DNA of 64,000 bases, taken from the NCBI RefSeq assembly GCF_003994475.1, contig NZ_RZNY01000009.1, positions 59,872-123,871 of the forward strand, given 5' to 3'. Under the pieces are notes generated by a model. It did no database searches, was not told where the DNA came from, and was given only the letters and a program-made list of their open reading frames with translations. Positions within the stretch are counted from its first letter, which is position 1; each line of letters begins with the position of its first letter. Made by a program: the position numbers and the translations under genes. Of this stretch, positions 8,608-17,932 are shown piece after piece. The stretch is from Paenibacillus anaericanus. Lineage in GTDB: Bacteria > Bacillota > Bacilli > Paenibacillales > Paenibacillaceae.

Positions 8608-10221
8608 TTATTCCAAATTGGAAAAATCGTTCTTATCACCAATGGTTACTTTAAGATCGATGGTTTTGCCATCACGAACTACATTGAAAGTCACTTCAGT
8701 ACCAACCTCTTGTTTCTGGATGTATTCGATCAAATCTTCCTTGGTAGCATGCTTCTTGCCATCAGCACCTGTAATAATATCGTAAGGTCGAAGATCTGCA
8801 TTATACGCAGGCGACTTGTAGACAATTTCTGAAATAACGGATCCTTCTTCCACATCCGTACCCATTTGCTTAGCAACTTCACTCGTCATCGTCATTAGGG
8901 ATGCACCGATAAATGGAACTGGTTTTTGTGGAATCTTCTCATTGTTCTTTAACTTATCGAGTACTTCATTGATTGTAGACGTTGGAATAGCAAAGCCAAT
9001 ACCTTGAGCATCCGAGCTAACTGCTACGTTAATCCCAACTACTTCCCCACTCAAGTTAAGCAGCGGTCCTCCAGAGTTACCCGGGTTGATGGAAGCATCT
9101 GTTTGTAGTAAATGCTCGTACTCCCGATCTTTCTCTCCATTCTCACCAGCAATTGTAATACCGCCCCGCTCTTTGGCACTTAGTACACCCGCTGTTACGG
9201 TATGATCAAATCCTTGTGGATTTCCAATCGCAACCAACCATTCACCAACTTCTGTGCTATCAGAATCGCCCAAAGGAATGGAAGGGAAATCGTTGTTTCC
9301 TTCTATCTTAAGCACTGCTAGATCAAGTTCATAACTTGTACCGAGCACCTTAGCTTCATATGGCTTCTCTGAGTCTTGCAATGTGACTTGAACAACGTCA
9401 GCATCATGTACCACATGCTCATTCGTCAGTATATATCCTTCTTTTTCAAAGATAAAACCGGAACCAATTCCCGTCGGAACCAGCTGGTCTGTGCCAGATG
9501 AAGTACCTCCATTGTTGTTGTCGGTGCTACCACCACCTGACGAGCCTCCACCGAAGAAATATTGGTAGAACGGATCAGTGCTATAAGGACTTTGGCTACT
9601 GCTTTGCTTACTTTGTTTCACCAAAGTTTCGATTTTGACAACCGCTGCTGAAGCCTGTTGTACTACACTCGTAACGTCTCCAGGATTTGTCATTGGGAAT
9701 AAGACGTTAGAAGCCGACGACCCCGAACTATTACTTTGCGACCCGGATACAGAAGATGATACTGCCGGTGCTACAGCCGCCTCATTACCTGTGAACAGAT
9801 TTTGCGTATCGGCATAAACCATGCCTCCGAGAAGAATTAGCATACCTGCCAAACCTCCGGCAATCACGCTCTTGAATGACACTTTTTTGGGCTGCTTCTG
9901 ATTATATTGCCAATTACCAGTTCCCTTTCCCGGTGGTGTTCCAGCACCACCTGATGATGCTCTAGTTCCTTCCGAAGAAGAAGGTCGAATATCATAGGCT
10001 GAGGAAATCGGTTTAATCGGTTGTGGTCTCACGACTTCAACCTCTTCTGGTTGTTGGCGCTCGTAAGATAATTCATCACGTGATTCCTCTCGATCTCTAC
10101 TATAAGATTGGAAAGGCCCGTAGGAATAATAATATGAGTTGTCTGATCCAGTTGACTCTTGAGGTTTATTATCTCCGTTCTCTCCCAAGGTTGGTTCAGG
10201 TTTGTTTTTGTTATCATCCAT
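8608..10221 (-). CDS. HtrA/DegP-family membrane-anchored serine protease
   Basis: 537 residues: a long polar cytoplasmic N-terminus (about 1-115), one TM (about 117-137), a Ser/Gly-rich linker, a trypsin-like domain with His269 (LTNEHVVH), Asp300 (YELDLAVLKI) and Ser383 (GNSGGPLL), and one C-terminal PDZ domain. The layout matches Bacillus HtrA/HtrB quality-control proteases that degrade misfolded secreted proteins outside the membrane. A good RBS (AAGGAGGT) follows a small hairpin (10239-10255). The adjacent two-component system and the repeat in the promoter region suggest stress control. Confidence 0.92.
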   Translation of the reverse strand: MDDNKNKPEPTLGENGDNKPQESTGSDNSYYYSYGPFQSYSRDREESRDELSYERQQPEEVEVVRPQPIKPISSAYDIRPSSSEGTRASSGGAGTPPGKGTGNWQYNQKQPKKVSFKSVIAGGLAGMLILLGGMVYADTQNLFTGNEAAVAPAVSSSVSGSQSNSSGSSASNVLFPMTNPGDVTSVVQQASAAVVKIETLVKQSKQSSSQSPYSTDPFYQYFFGGGSSGGGSTDNNNGGTSSGTDQLVPTGIGSGFIFEKEGYILTNEHVVHDADVVQVTLQDSEKPYEAKVLGTSYELDLAVLKIEGNNDFPSIPLGDSDSTEVGEWLVAIGNPQGFDHTVTAGVLSAKERGGITIAGENGEKDREYEHLLQTDASINPGNSGGPLLNLSGEVVGINVAVSSDAQGIGFAIPTSTINEVLDKLKNNEKIPQKPVPFIGASLMTMTSEVAKQMGTDVEEGSVISEIVYKSPAYNADLRPYDIITGADGKKHATKEDLIEYIQKQEVGTEVTFNVVRDGKTIDLKVTIGDKNDFSNLE

Positions 10222-10291
10222 TGTAGTTATACCTCCTTCCCCTGTTTAGCAGGGGTTGTTGTTTATTTATGTTCTTATTGTGTACCATAAA

Positions 10292-10308
10292 CCTTAAGAG
10301 CACCTTAA
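10292..10308 (-). promoter_or_regulatory. Tandem direct repeat, candidate response-regulator site
   Basis: On the minus strand TTAAGG-TGCTC-TTAAGG: two identical hexamers exactly 11 bp apart, the pattern bound by OmpR-family dimers. It lies about 70-87 bp before the htrA-like start, where a promoter would be expected. The link to the neighbouring regulator is inference. Confidence 0.5.
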
Positions 10309-10368
10309 AAACAATTAAAAAGGAGATAAAAGCCTACCTTTTACACAAAAAATATGTTTATGTTTAGT

Positions 10369-11028
10369 CTACGAACGGGTGACCCAGCCTTGTCGATGCG
10401 CATAAATCGCGAGTTGTGTACGATCTTCAAGCTCACACTTCATCAATAGGTTACTGACATGGGTTTTTACCGTTTTGATGCTAATATGTAATTCCTCCGC
10501 TATATCTTTATTACTCTTTCCTTCTGCGATCAATAGGAGAACTTCTTTCTCACGTCCGGTCATACCCGAATGATCACCTTGAACCGAGCGTTGTCGCAAT
10601 CCTCGGGTTAGGGCTTGGGCAACATCGCCCGTCATAACGGGCATTCCCCTATAAGCCCCTTGCAGTGCATAGATAAGTTCCTCCGCCGATACCGTCTTCA
10701 GCACATAACTGACAGCCCCCGCCTCTATAGCCTGTACAACAAGGTCGTCCTCTAAAAAACTTGTAAGAATCACAATTTTCAAGCCAGGATGACGATGAAG
10801 TACTTCCTTAGTGGCTTCTGCTCCATTCATGATCGGCATCATAAGGTCCATTAGAATAATATCAGGTAGCCCTTCTGGAATCCCATTGTCTAACATTTCG
10901 ACTACTTCCTTGCCGTCAGTAGCCTCAGCAATCACTTCGAATCCAGGATCTAACATCAAATACGTTTTGAGTCCCATACGCACCATATCATGGTCGTCAA
11001 CGATCATGATCTTAATCTTCTCGCTCAT
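10369..11028 (-). CDS. liaR: LiaR-like NarL/LuxR-family response regulator
   Basis: 219 residues from the ATG at 11028. A receiver domain with phospho-acceptor Asp61 (IILMDLMMP) is followed by a LuxR-type HTH (TGREKEVLLLIAEGKSNKDIAEELHIS, split here by its helices). A longer frame from 11121 would overlap the kinase by over 100 nt. The chosen ATG has GGGGAG before it and overlaps the kinase stop by 17 nt, typical of coupled lia operons. It is the output regulator of the LiaFSR cell-envelope stress system. No liaIH target operon is in the window. Confidence 0.88.
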   Translation of the reverse strand: MSEKIKIMIVDDHDMVRMGLKTYLMLDPGFEVIAEATDGKEVVEMLDNGIPEGLPDIILMDLMMPIMNGAEATKEVLHRHPGLKIVILTSFLEDDLVVQAIEAGAVSYVLKTVSAEELIYALQGAYRGMPVMTGDVAQALTRGLRQRSVQGDHSGMTGREKEVLLLIAEGKSNKDIAEELHISIKTVKTHVSNLLMKCELEDRTQLAIYAHRQGWVTRS

Positions 11029-12067
11029 CCTCTTCTCCCCTTTTCCCTTCCTCAAACTTCGGTATATGTACACGTATTGTTGTTCCAGCACCCGGTTTGC
11101 TAATAATCTCAACATGGCCACCTAACTTCTCCGCTCGTTCTCTCATCGTCGATAAGCCATAAGAACCTTGCTTCTGATATGAACTGCTAAATCCCTGTCC
11201 ATCATCACTAATACTAAGCACAACCTGACGGGGCCCTTCACGAAGTGAAAGGCTGACAAGTTTTGCACCGGCATGTTTAACGATATTAGCCATTGCTTCC
11301 TGAGTTATCAAGAATAATTGATGTTCTTTGGCTTCTGACAAATCTCCTTGAAGGTCCATATCCTTCATGCCCTTCAGACCATTCTGCCTGCAGTAGTCTG
11401 GGAACCATTGATCCAGGGCTTCTGCTAATGTCTTGCCAACAAGTTCCATTGGACGAAGTTGGGCAATCAAGGCACGCATCTGTCGCTGTGCAGAATTTGA
11501 CATTTGAATCAACTGATCCAGCACGATTTTTGCTTGCGCTTCATTAGTCACCAGTACCTTAGGTAATGAGGAAGCCGCCATATGAATAGCGAACAACTGC
11601 TGGCTTACCGTATCGTGTAAATCTCTAGCGAGCCGTCGTCTTTCTTCAAGTACAGCGGTCTCAGCAGCCTGCTCCTTTTCCACTACTTCTTGTTCACCAA
11701 GCTGCTGTAATAACTGCATTTTCTTCTCAACCGTAGCCGTCATATTGTTGAATTCCTGGTATACACTGGAGAAGGATTGATCCACTGTATCTGGCATTCT
11801 GACCGAAAGGTTTCCTTTCGCCACTTGAAGCATATTTAAGTGTAACAAATCAATTCGTCGTTGAATGCGTTGTCCAGCAATATATCCAATAACAAACGTT
11901 ACAATGACACTCCCTACCATACCGTAAATCCACACACGAGCATCATTCACCACAATAATCTTCGAGATGGACCCGATGTAAAGGGCAGCTGCTGTAATGC
12001 TGCCCGTAAGTAAAAAGTAAAACAGAAGCTCCCATTTTGTGTTTTTTAAAATACGCTGCACCATCAT
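11012..12067 (-). CDS. liaS: LiaS-like sensor histidine kinase
   Basis: 351 residues: two TM helices (about 13-33 and 45-66) with a very short extracellular loop, as in intramembrane-sensing kinases, then HAMP, a HisKA_3 domain with His151 (RRRLARDLHDTVSQQL), and a HATPase domain (DDGQGF, GLSTMRERAEKLGG). It lies between liaF (5-nt gap to its frame) and liaR (overlap), so the three are one operon. In the known system LiaF holds LiaS inactive until lipid II-targeting antibiotics act. Confidence 0.88.
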   Translation of the reverse strand: MMVQRILKNTKWELLFYFLLTGSITAAALYIGSISKIIVVNDARVWIYGMVGSVIVTFVIGYIAGQRIQRRIDLLHLNMLQVAKGNLSVRMPDTVDQSFSSVYQEFNNMTATVEKKMQLLQQLGEQEVVEKEQAAETAVLEERRRLARDLHDTVSQQLFAIHMAASSLPKVLVTNEAQAKIVLDQLIQMSNSAQRQMRALIAQLRPMELVGKTLAEALDQWFPDYCRQNGLKGMKDMDLQGDLSEAKEHQLFLITQEAMANIVKHAGAKLVSLSLREGPRQVVLSISDDGQGFSSSYQKQGSYGLSTMRERAEKLGGHVEIISKPGAGTTIRVHIPKFEEGKRGEEDERED

Positions 12068-12071
12068 GATA

Positions 12072-13043
12072 TCAACCTACCATATTAGCTTTAACATCGC
12101 CAATAAATACGCTCACAACTAGCTTGATTTTCTTACCTGCTTCACCATAATAAGGGGACTGGGCTTGAACGCTACTCATGAAGCCGCCTTGTTTCTGTGT
12201 CAATACTTTTAAATCGCCAATAAAGGCACTAGAAGTCACTGTAATCCCAATATCCATATCATCAGGAATGAACACCTTAACATCACCTATAAAGGCAGAC
12301 ACATTGATCTTAGTCTCACCATATGGTATTTGCGCTTTAGTTAAATCAATAATCGTATCCCCAATAAAATGAGAAATGTTCATCGGTTGCAATTGAAAGT
12401 ACTCTTGACCAAAGTGTACATCTCCAATAAATCCGGATTTATTAAGCACTTCTACATTTCCTGAAGATGAAGATGATCCCATTCCATATTGACTCTGTGA
12501 GAATTTCTCCCGCTTCATCTGCTCTTTCTTCTTAGGATCTTCTATACCTGCATCATCAAAGATCGAGTCTAGTGGAGATTCCATCTCCGGATGAAACCTT
12601 GGATTGATCGGTGGATCAAGCGGTCCAGGAGGTGGGAATTCATTATTCCAATTTTGTTTGCGATCTCGTTTGCGATCACGACGATCACGTTTACTCTCAC
12701 TACGATCATGAGAACGAGGTTTAAACAATACACTAATTCCTCCGATAATCAGCAGAACTGGGAAGAAATATCGAAAGAATTCACCTGGTGACAAATAAAG
12801 GTATCCTGTATTTCTACCCAGAAAATAAAGACCAATAATGATCAAAATAGCACTACCAACAAAATTGGAACCCATTCGGTTTCCATTTAATAAATGAGAT
12901 AAGCCTCCTAATATCAAAAATACCGGCCAATACGTAGAAAATAAGTAACCGATACTGACATCTGTAATTCCCATTTGGTTGAGCAGGAACAAAGCACCTA
13001 TTCCTATCAGAACCATTCCGCCTATAAATCTTCCGTCCCTCAT
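12072..13043 (-). CDS. liaF: LiaF-like inhibitor of the LiaSR system
   Basis: 323 residues from the ATG at 13043, which has GGAGGG at good spacing; an in-frame ATG 15 nt upstream lacks one. The first 110 residues contain four TM helices. A charged Arg/Asp/Lys linker follows, then a C-terminal domain with five repeats of the type (A/V/H)FIGD at regular intervals, the signature of the LiaF cell-wall-active antibiotic response domain. It is the first gene of liaFSR and is expected to keep LiaS off in unstressed cells. Confidence 0.88.
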   Translation of the reverse strand: MRDGRFIGGMVLIGIGALFLLNQMGITDVSIGYLFSTYWPVFLILGGLSHLLNGNRMGSNFVGSAILIIIGLYFLGRNTGYLYLSPGEFFRYFFPVLLIIGGISVLFKPRSHDRSESKRDRRDRKRDRKQNWNNEFPPPGPLDPPINPRFHPEMESPLDSIFDDAGIEDPKKKEQMKREKFSQSQYGMGSSSSSGNVEVLNKSGFIGDVHFGQEYFQLQPMNISHFIGDTIIDLTKAQIPYGETKINVSAFIGDVKVFIPDDMDIGITVTSSAFIGDLKVLTQKQGGFMSSVQAQSPYYGEAGKKIKLVVSVFIGDVKANMVG

Positions 13044-13182
13044 TATATATCCCTCCATGTATTACAACGTAATCTTTATTAATTTCAGTTTACATCATTC
13101 TAATGTAGGACAACAGCGACGAGAGATGGAATCTTCCTCAGTCTGTAGACCGAGGTTCGCTCCAATAATTTACATAAAAATA

Positions 13183-13206
13183 AAGAGCGCCTGCAAAGGC
13201 GCTCTT
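13183..13206 (-). terminator. Terminator after the SASP gene
   Basis: Perfect 10-bp stem AAGAGCGCCT/AGGCGCTCTT with a 4-nt loop. T-rich sequence follows on the minus strand. Confidence 0.85.
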
Positions 13207-13221
13207 AGTTACTCTATTTCA

Positions 13222-13389
13222 TTATTTTTGTTTTTGGGAATTCTGATTAGAAACAGCGTTACGGGAAGCCTTTGCTTTCTGAGCTATTGTTGCATTTGTT
13301 TCCTCAGCGAATTCAGCGTTATACTTCTCATTCGGTGTTTTGTATCCCGGAGAAGCAGCCTTATTGTTATTGTTGTTTTGATTCGGCAT
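13222..13389 (-). CDS. Gamma-type small acid-soluble spore protein
   Basis: 55 residues from the ATG at 13389 (RBS GGAGGTG). A GTG 15 nt earlier lies inside the RBS and is unlikely. The protein is rich in Asn, Gln, Lys and Ala, has no Cys, and carries the gamma-SASP signature YNAEFAEETNA. Gamma SASPs are amino-acid stores in the spore core, degraded at germination by Gpr. B. subtilis SspE has two repeats; this one has a single copy. A SigG-like promoter upstream fits forespore expression. Confidence 0.8.
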   Translation of the reverse strand: MPNQNNNNNKAASPGYKTPNEKYNAEFAEETNATIAQKAKASRNAVSNQNSQKQK

Positions 13390-13465
13390 ATATTTCACCT
13401 CCACCTTTATAATACAGTGTTCCCTTTGCGTCTAATGATGACGTGTCAGAAAGCACTACAAACCG

Positions 13466-13496
13466 TATTATGCGAATTTTGAGGTTAAAATATGCA
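13466..13496 (-). promoter_or_regulatory. SigG-like forespore promoter
   Basis: Minus strand TGCATA (13491-13496), 18-nt spacer, CATAATA (13466-13472), close to the SigG consensus TGAATA/CATACTA. It lies about 77 nt before the SASP start. Confidence 0.6.
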
Positions 13497-13506
13497 GATT
13501 ACAACA

Positions 13507-14184
13507 TCAAATGACTTTGTCCCATAAGTCCTCAGGAATTTCCTTACTGACTTCCATTACATTCCCTAGTTCCTTAAGCATGGCCTCCGTCAGTTTACCG
13601 CTACCCTTACGTATTACCTGTACTTCAACTTCTTTCTTCCCCCACTCCTTATATACCTGTTTAGTAGTGGAGAAGTACAGATCGATTTTCTTACCCTTAA
13701 TGGCCGAGCCTTTGTCAGCTACTACCCCATAACCGTATCCTGGAATATACAGAATCGTTCCTAAAGGAAACACTTTCAAGTCAGCAGCGATGGTAGAAAC
13801 CGTGTTTTTGTCCCTGCGAACCTTAACCCCAGAATATGTAATACCGTATTGTGGATGGCTAGGTCGTTTTCCGGTTGATTCAATACCTGCTGTGTATCCT
13901 GTAGCCATTACTTTTACTGTCTTAACCACTTTTTTCTCGACGATCGGTTCTTCTTTTGTCTCAATCGACAACACATCAAGCTCATGACGTTCCGTCATCC
14001 TATTCGGTCTTACTATCGTCCAATTCGATTTGAACCCTTTGCCGGACTCATAATGTCCAGCGTATGAATATATGGATGGATTGTTATTAGCTTGGATTAT
14101 GTTGTCAGAAGTCAGCAAAATAGTGAGCAGAAAAGTCAAGATAACTCCTACACCAATTTTGTACCACATAACAGTTTGACGCAT
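13507..14184 (-). CDS. 3D-domain (YuiC/MltA-like) secreted cell-wall protein
   Basis: 225 residues with an N-terminal TM or signal anchor (about 8-28). The C-terminal half is a 3D domain named for three conserved Asp: visible in [47 protein letters not shown] and IDLYF. Such domains occur in lytic transglycosylases (YuiC, resuscitation-promoting Sps) that cut peptidoglycan at sporulation or outgrowth. The mature protein lacks LysM or SH3 wall-binding modules. The start codon lies inside a long inverted repeat that may control translation. Confidence 0.85.
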   Translation of the reverse strand: MRQTVMWYKIGVGVILTFLLTILLTSDNIIQANNNPSIYSYAGHYESGKGFKSNWTIVRPNRMTERHELDVLSIETKEEPIVEKKVVKTVKVMATGYTAGIESTGKRPSHPQYGITYSGVKVRRDKNTVSTIAADLKVFPLGTILYIPGYGYGVVADKGSAIKGKKIDLYFSTTKQVYKEWGKKEVEVQVIRKGSGKLTEAMLKELGNVMEVSKEIPEDLWDKVI

Positions 14185-14229
14185 ATGAAAATCTCCCCCT
14201 TATTACGAAGGATTTCCATATGCGTCAAA
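14175..14229 (-). repeat. 19-bp inverted repeat covering the start codon of the 3D-domain gene
   Basis: Arms 14175-14193 and 14211-14229 pair over 19 positions with one mismatch. In the mRNA the downstream arm would contain the ATG (14184-14182) and the loop would contain the GGGGGAGA RBS. This could act as a translational switch or be a binding site. Confidence 0.7.
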
Positions 14230-14280
14230 TTTCATACATTATTTAAGTGAATGGTATGTGGTGAACTAATCGTAACTACG

Positions 14281-14400
14281 AGAAAATTTGGGATTTCGAT
14301 CGCTGTTATCCGCAGATTTCTTGTTTTTATTCCGCTTTAGCGGATGAAATCCGAGGATAAAGGCGAACGCGTTCGCTTCTTAAGCTCCAAATTTCCTCAA
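14281..14400. repeat. Palindrome-rich intergenic segment after thrS
   Basis: This gene-free stretch holds palindromes TCCGCTTTAGCGGA (14331-14344) and GCGAACGCGTTCGC (14363-14376), plus nested complementary pieces (GGATTTC/GAAATCC, TTATCC/GGATAA). It resembles a dispersed intergenic repeat unit. No second copy was noticed in this window. Confidence 0.4.
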
Positions 14401-14507
14401 CGTTACTTTCTTCACCCAATCGGTGAATCAAATTAAAAATCACTAACGCTTCTCCAGATTCAAACTGGTTTCACTTGTCCCGCAATTTAAACATAGCTCA
14501 ATTTGTT

Positions 14508-16445
14508 CTAGATGGTATGGTTAGCAATTTCGCTGCGGAGCATTTCGATGACTTCATCCAACGGTTTAGCGCCGAGGTCGCCCTCGCCCCGTTTACGGAC
14601 GGAGACACTACCGCTGCTTTGTTCACTCTCACCAATAACGAACATGTAAGGTAGTTTTTCTAACTGAGCTTCACGGATTTTATATCCAAGTTTCTCGTTG
14701 CGCAGATCACTCTCTGCCCGAATACCACTTGCCTGAAGTTTCTCTTGAACCTCACGTGCATAACCCTCAAAAGCACCCGAAACAGGAATCACCTTCGCTT
14801 GAACCGGCGCTAACCATAAAGGTAGGTTACCTGCAAAGTTCTCAAGCAAGAATGCTGAGAAACGCTCCATCGTTCCGAGAATACCCCGGTGTAATACGAC
14901 TGGACGATGTTTCGCACCGTCGTCGCCGACATATTCTAATTCGAATCGTTCTGGGAGTAAGAAGTCGATCTGTACGGTCGAAAGTGTCTCTTCCTTGCCA
15001 AGAGCTGTTTTGATCTGTACGTCGAGCTTCGGTCCGTAGAAAGCAGCTTCACCTTCAGCTTCAAAGAAAGGTAGTCCCGCTTCTTCAACAACCTCACGTA
15101 ACATCCGTTGCGCTGTATCCCACATTTCATCGTTTGCGAAATACTTCTCCGTATCTTTCGGATCACGGTAAGACAAGCGGAAGCGATAATCATTGATCCC
15201 AAAGTCGCTGTATACTTGTTTGATTAGATCAAGTACGCGTGTAAATTCGTCCTTGATTTGATCTAAGCGGCAGAAAATATGAGCATCGTTGAGTGTCATC
15301 GCCCGAACCCGGTGTAGCCCTGTCAGAGCTCCTGACATCTCATAACGGTGTTGCATACCAAGCTCAGCAATACGGATCGGTAGATCTCTGTAGCTACGCA
15401 TATCGCTCTTATATACCATCATATGATGTGGACAGTTCATCGGACGAAGGACTAATTCTTCGTTATCAAGAACCATTTTAGGGAACATATCTTCCTGGTA
15501 ATGTTCCCAGTGTCCGGATGTTTTATAAAGTTCAACATTACCTAGGACAGGTGTATAAACATGTTGATATCCCAAACGTTCTTCCATATCAACAATATAA
15601 CGTTCAAGTGTGCGGCGCAGTGTAGCTCCCTTTGGAAGCCAGATCGGCAACCCTTGACCAACGAGATTAGAGAAAGTAAAGATATTCAACTCTTTACCCA
15701 ATTTCCGGTGATCCCGCTTTTTAGCTTCCTCAAGCAAGTGCAAATGCTCGTCCAACTCGGCTTTTTTAACAAAAGCTGTACCGTAAATGCGCTGAAGCAT
15801 TACGTTGTCACTATTACCGCGCCAGTAGGCACCAGCAACGCTAAGCAACTTAAATACTTTGATCTTACCTGTGGACGGTACATGAGGCCCCCGACATAGG
15901 TCAAAAAATTCACCTTGATCGTAAATGGAAATAATGCTGTCCTCTGGAAGGTCACGAATCAATTCCAGTTTGTATGGATCCTCAAGCTCAGCAAAGATAG
16001 CAAGCGCTTCTTCCCGGCTCACATTTCTACGTGTAATCGGTAAATTTTCACCAATAATACGTTCCATTTCTTTCTCGATTTTTTGCAAATCCTCTGGATT
16101 AAGGGAATGCTCCAAATCCATATCGTAATAAAAACCATCTTCGATAACCGGTCCGATACCAAGTTTAACTTCCTTGTTACCAAACAGTCTTTTCACCGCT
16201 TGAGCTAGCAAATGAGCACAACTATGACGCATCATTTCCAAACCATCTTTGGAATCAAACGTTATTAACTCAACAGACGCACCATCCTCAAGTTTGGTGT
16301 TCAGGTCAACTACGACTCCATTTATCTTTCCACCTACCGCATTTTTACGTAATCCACTACTAATTGAAGCCGCTACATCCTCCAAAGTGCTACCTTCTGC
16401 ATACTCCCGGACCGAACCGTCCGGCAAAGAAATTGATACTGCCAT
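14508..16445 (-). CDS. thrS: Threonine--tRNA ligase
   Basis: 645 residues, the usual length: N-terminal TGS domain (1-62), second additional domain with the editing-site His pairs ([12 protein letters not shown]), class II catalytic core with the zinc-site Cys in RPMNCPHH, motif 2 and motif 3 ([11 protein letters not shown]), and a C-terminal anticodon-binding domain. It charges tRNA-Thr. The RBS AGGAGG precedes the ATG. A T-box leader upstream places it under control of uncharged tRNA-Thr. ytxC lies upstream, as in Bacillus. Confidence 0.97.
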   Translation of the reverse strand: MAVSISLPDGSVREYAEGSTLEDVAASISSGLRKNAVGGKINGVVVDLNTKLEDGASVELITFDSKDGLEMMRHSCAHLLAQAVKRLFGNKEVKLGIGPVIEDGFYYDMDLEHSLNPEDLQKIEKEMERIIGENLPITRRNVSREEALAIFAELEDPYKLELIRDLPEDSIISIYDQGEFFDLCRGPHVPSTGKIKVFKLLSVAGAYWRGNSDNVMLQRIYGTAFVKKAELDEHLHLLEEAKKRDHRKLGKELNIFTFSNLVGQGLPIWLPKGATLRRTLERYIVDMEERLGYQHVYTPVLGNVELYKTSGHWEHYQEDMFPKMVLDNEELVLRPMNCPHHMMVYKSDMRSYRDLPIRIAELGMQHRYEMSGALTGLHRVRAMTLNDAHIFCRLDQIKDEFTRVLDLIKQVYSDFGINDYRFRLSYRDPKDTEKYFANDEMWDTAQRMLREVVEEAGLPFFEAEGEAAFYGPKLDVQIKTALGKEETLSTVQIDFLLPERFELEYVGDDGAKHRPVVLHRGILGTMERFSAFLLENFAGNLPLWLAPVQAKVIPVSGAFEGYAREVQEKLQASGIRAESDLRNEKLGYKIREAQLEKLPYMFVIGESEQSSGSVSVRKRGEGDLGAKPLDEVIEMLRSEIANHTI

Positions 16446-16495
16446 TTTGTTTTCCTCCTATAAAATGATATCTGATCGCCCGAAGCGGACAATAC

Positions 16496-16804
16496 AAAAA
16501 GCCCGTCCCGGAAAGGGACGAGCGTTATATACCCGTGGTTCCACCCTCATTCGACTTCTCCACTAACTAGTGGCAAGCCCTTATTCGGCATCGTATAACG
16601 GCAATGACCCGGCCTTCCTTAATTGCGTATAGAGTTAGGTAACAGCTCAACTCCATCCGTGTTCAGAAAAGCAGCTACAAAGTGGTAAACCAAAACCGAA
16701 TCTCAAGGGAATTCCAGCCAAATGTTCCCTCTCTCTGTACAGTTCAATGTCATTGGTCCATATCTTCGTCAACGCTATTAAAGTTTGTTCAAAAAGTCAC
16801 TATG
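16496..16804 (-). promoter_or_regulatory. T-box leader of thrS (tRNA-Thr sensing)
   Basis: The minus strand shows the T-box AGGGTGGAACCACG (16534-16547), then the terminator hairpin CGTCCC..GGGACG with a T5 run (16496-16522). Stem I begins near GACGAAG and contains the AGAGAG element. The likely specifier is ACC (16684-16686), followed by a purine, which reads Thr. Confidence 0.93.
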
Positions 16805-16810
16805 CATGTA

Positions 16811-16839
16811 ATTATAATGCTATCGTATTCTACCGTCAA
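16811..16839 (-). promoter_or_regulatory. SigA-type promoter of thrS
   Basis: TTGACG, 17-nt spacer, TATAAT on the minus strand, ending just before the T-box leader. Confidence 0.8.
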
Positions 16840-16902
16840 GATAAGCTGTCAGTATGTATTAATCCACACACATAAGCTTCCCTATTTAGCTAGCTATACC
16901 AC

Positions 16903-17814
16903 TTAATCGCTATGTCTAGCTCCTTGATGTATTAAATTGCACTGTGGACAGAGTAAGCAAAGTTCCACCCTATCGCCAAAAATCCGCCGTATGGTGGAAA
17001 TAATTACAACCTCCGGGTCACGAGTATGAATCACAATACGGCTAGGTGACAGAGAAATAAGTGTGCTAACAACAATATCTTCCATCTCAAGTTCCTGATC
17101 AGCTATTCTTGCCACCACACCACTTACAGCAGAGACGCTTACTGTTGCGAACTCTTGATTTAGAATACTGAATTCACTACCGCGTATATGCATTAGGTGA
17201 ACCAAGGGTGTCAGTGGTTCTTGGAAGTAAACGAAGTATTGGAGCAATCCAATAAATTCCTCGTACTGTTTATCAAGTAGGTACTCGTCAACAGCAAAGT
17301 CTACGGTTTCCTTTAACTTTGACTTATAATCCTTCAAGCGAAAAGTAATAAATCCATCCACATGAAAAGACTTACTTTCCTTTAGATACATGAAACAGGA
17401 CTCCTTGATCCCCATAATCCGTAGATTTCGTGCCTCTAGACTGTCCTTCCCTGTACCGAGTAGTCTGCTGCTTAACTCTTTGACTGCCTTCAATTGCTCT
17501 GGAGAAGATAAGGAGTACTCTGTTGCAATGACCTCCGCGACAATTTTCGCTTCTCTAACATCCACAATATATTTTGCAAGTGCCTGAGCTAATCCCTGTA
17601 GCAGCATCACGTTCCATTCTTTCCTCGGGATATCACCTTCACCTATATCATGAACAGCTATTGCAGCTCTAATCAGCTTTCCATCCTGTGTATATGAAGT
17701 ATCCGTTCGCTCTTTTCCCTTATATAACTCATCTATAGCTCCGTCAATGTATCCGGGTAACAAATTTCCCGACTCCGCAGAATCTAATTTTGCACATATC
17801 ACAAAAAAATCCAT
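16903..17814 (-). CDS. ytxC: YtxC-like putative sporulation protein
   Basis: 303 residues from the ATG at 17814 (RBS GGAAGGGGG). A TTG start 30 nt upstream is possible but weak. The protein has no TM segments and is mostly helical. It ends in a small cysteine cluster (CLLCPQCNLIH) that may bind metal. Length, character and position immediately upstream of thrS match Bacillus YtxC, a protein of unknown molecular function associated with sporulating species. The assignment rests mainly on gene order plus overall resemblance. Confidence 0.7.
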   Translation of the reverse strand: MDFFVICAKLDSAESGNLLPGYIDGAIDELYKGKERTDTSYTQDGKLIRAAIAVHDIGEGDIPRKEWNVMLLQGLAQALAKYIVDVREAKIVAEVIATEYSLSSPEQLKAVKELSSRLLGTGKDSLEARNLRIMGIKESCFMYLKESKSFHVDGFITFRLKDYKSKLKETVDFAVDEYLLDKQYEEFIGLLQYFVYFQEPLTPLVHLMHIRGSEFSILNQEFATVSVSAVSGVVARIADQELEMEDIVVSTLISLSPSRIVIHTRDPEVVIISTIRRIFGDRVELCLLCPQCNLIHQGARHSD

Positions 17815-17932
17815 GCACTCGCCCCCTTCCACTTCCTTCTCCAAAGTATATGGTGCGGAGGAAACGGATATACGGGGCGATTCATGGAAAGAAATGCAGT
17901 ACGTAAAAGTGAAACTCTACGAATAATTATTG

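Noticed and set aside
12979..13482. 167-codon plus-strand ORF
   Set aside because: It runs across the liaF start, a terminator and the SASP gene on the other strand. No start signal and no recognisable motif.
15561..15899. 112-codon plus-strand ORF
   Set aside because: Antisense shadow of thrS.
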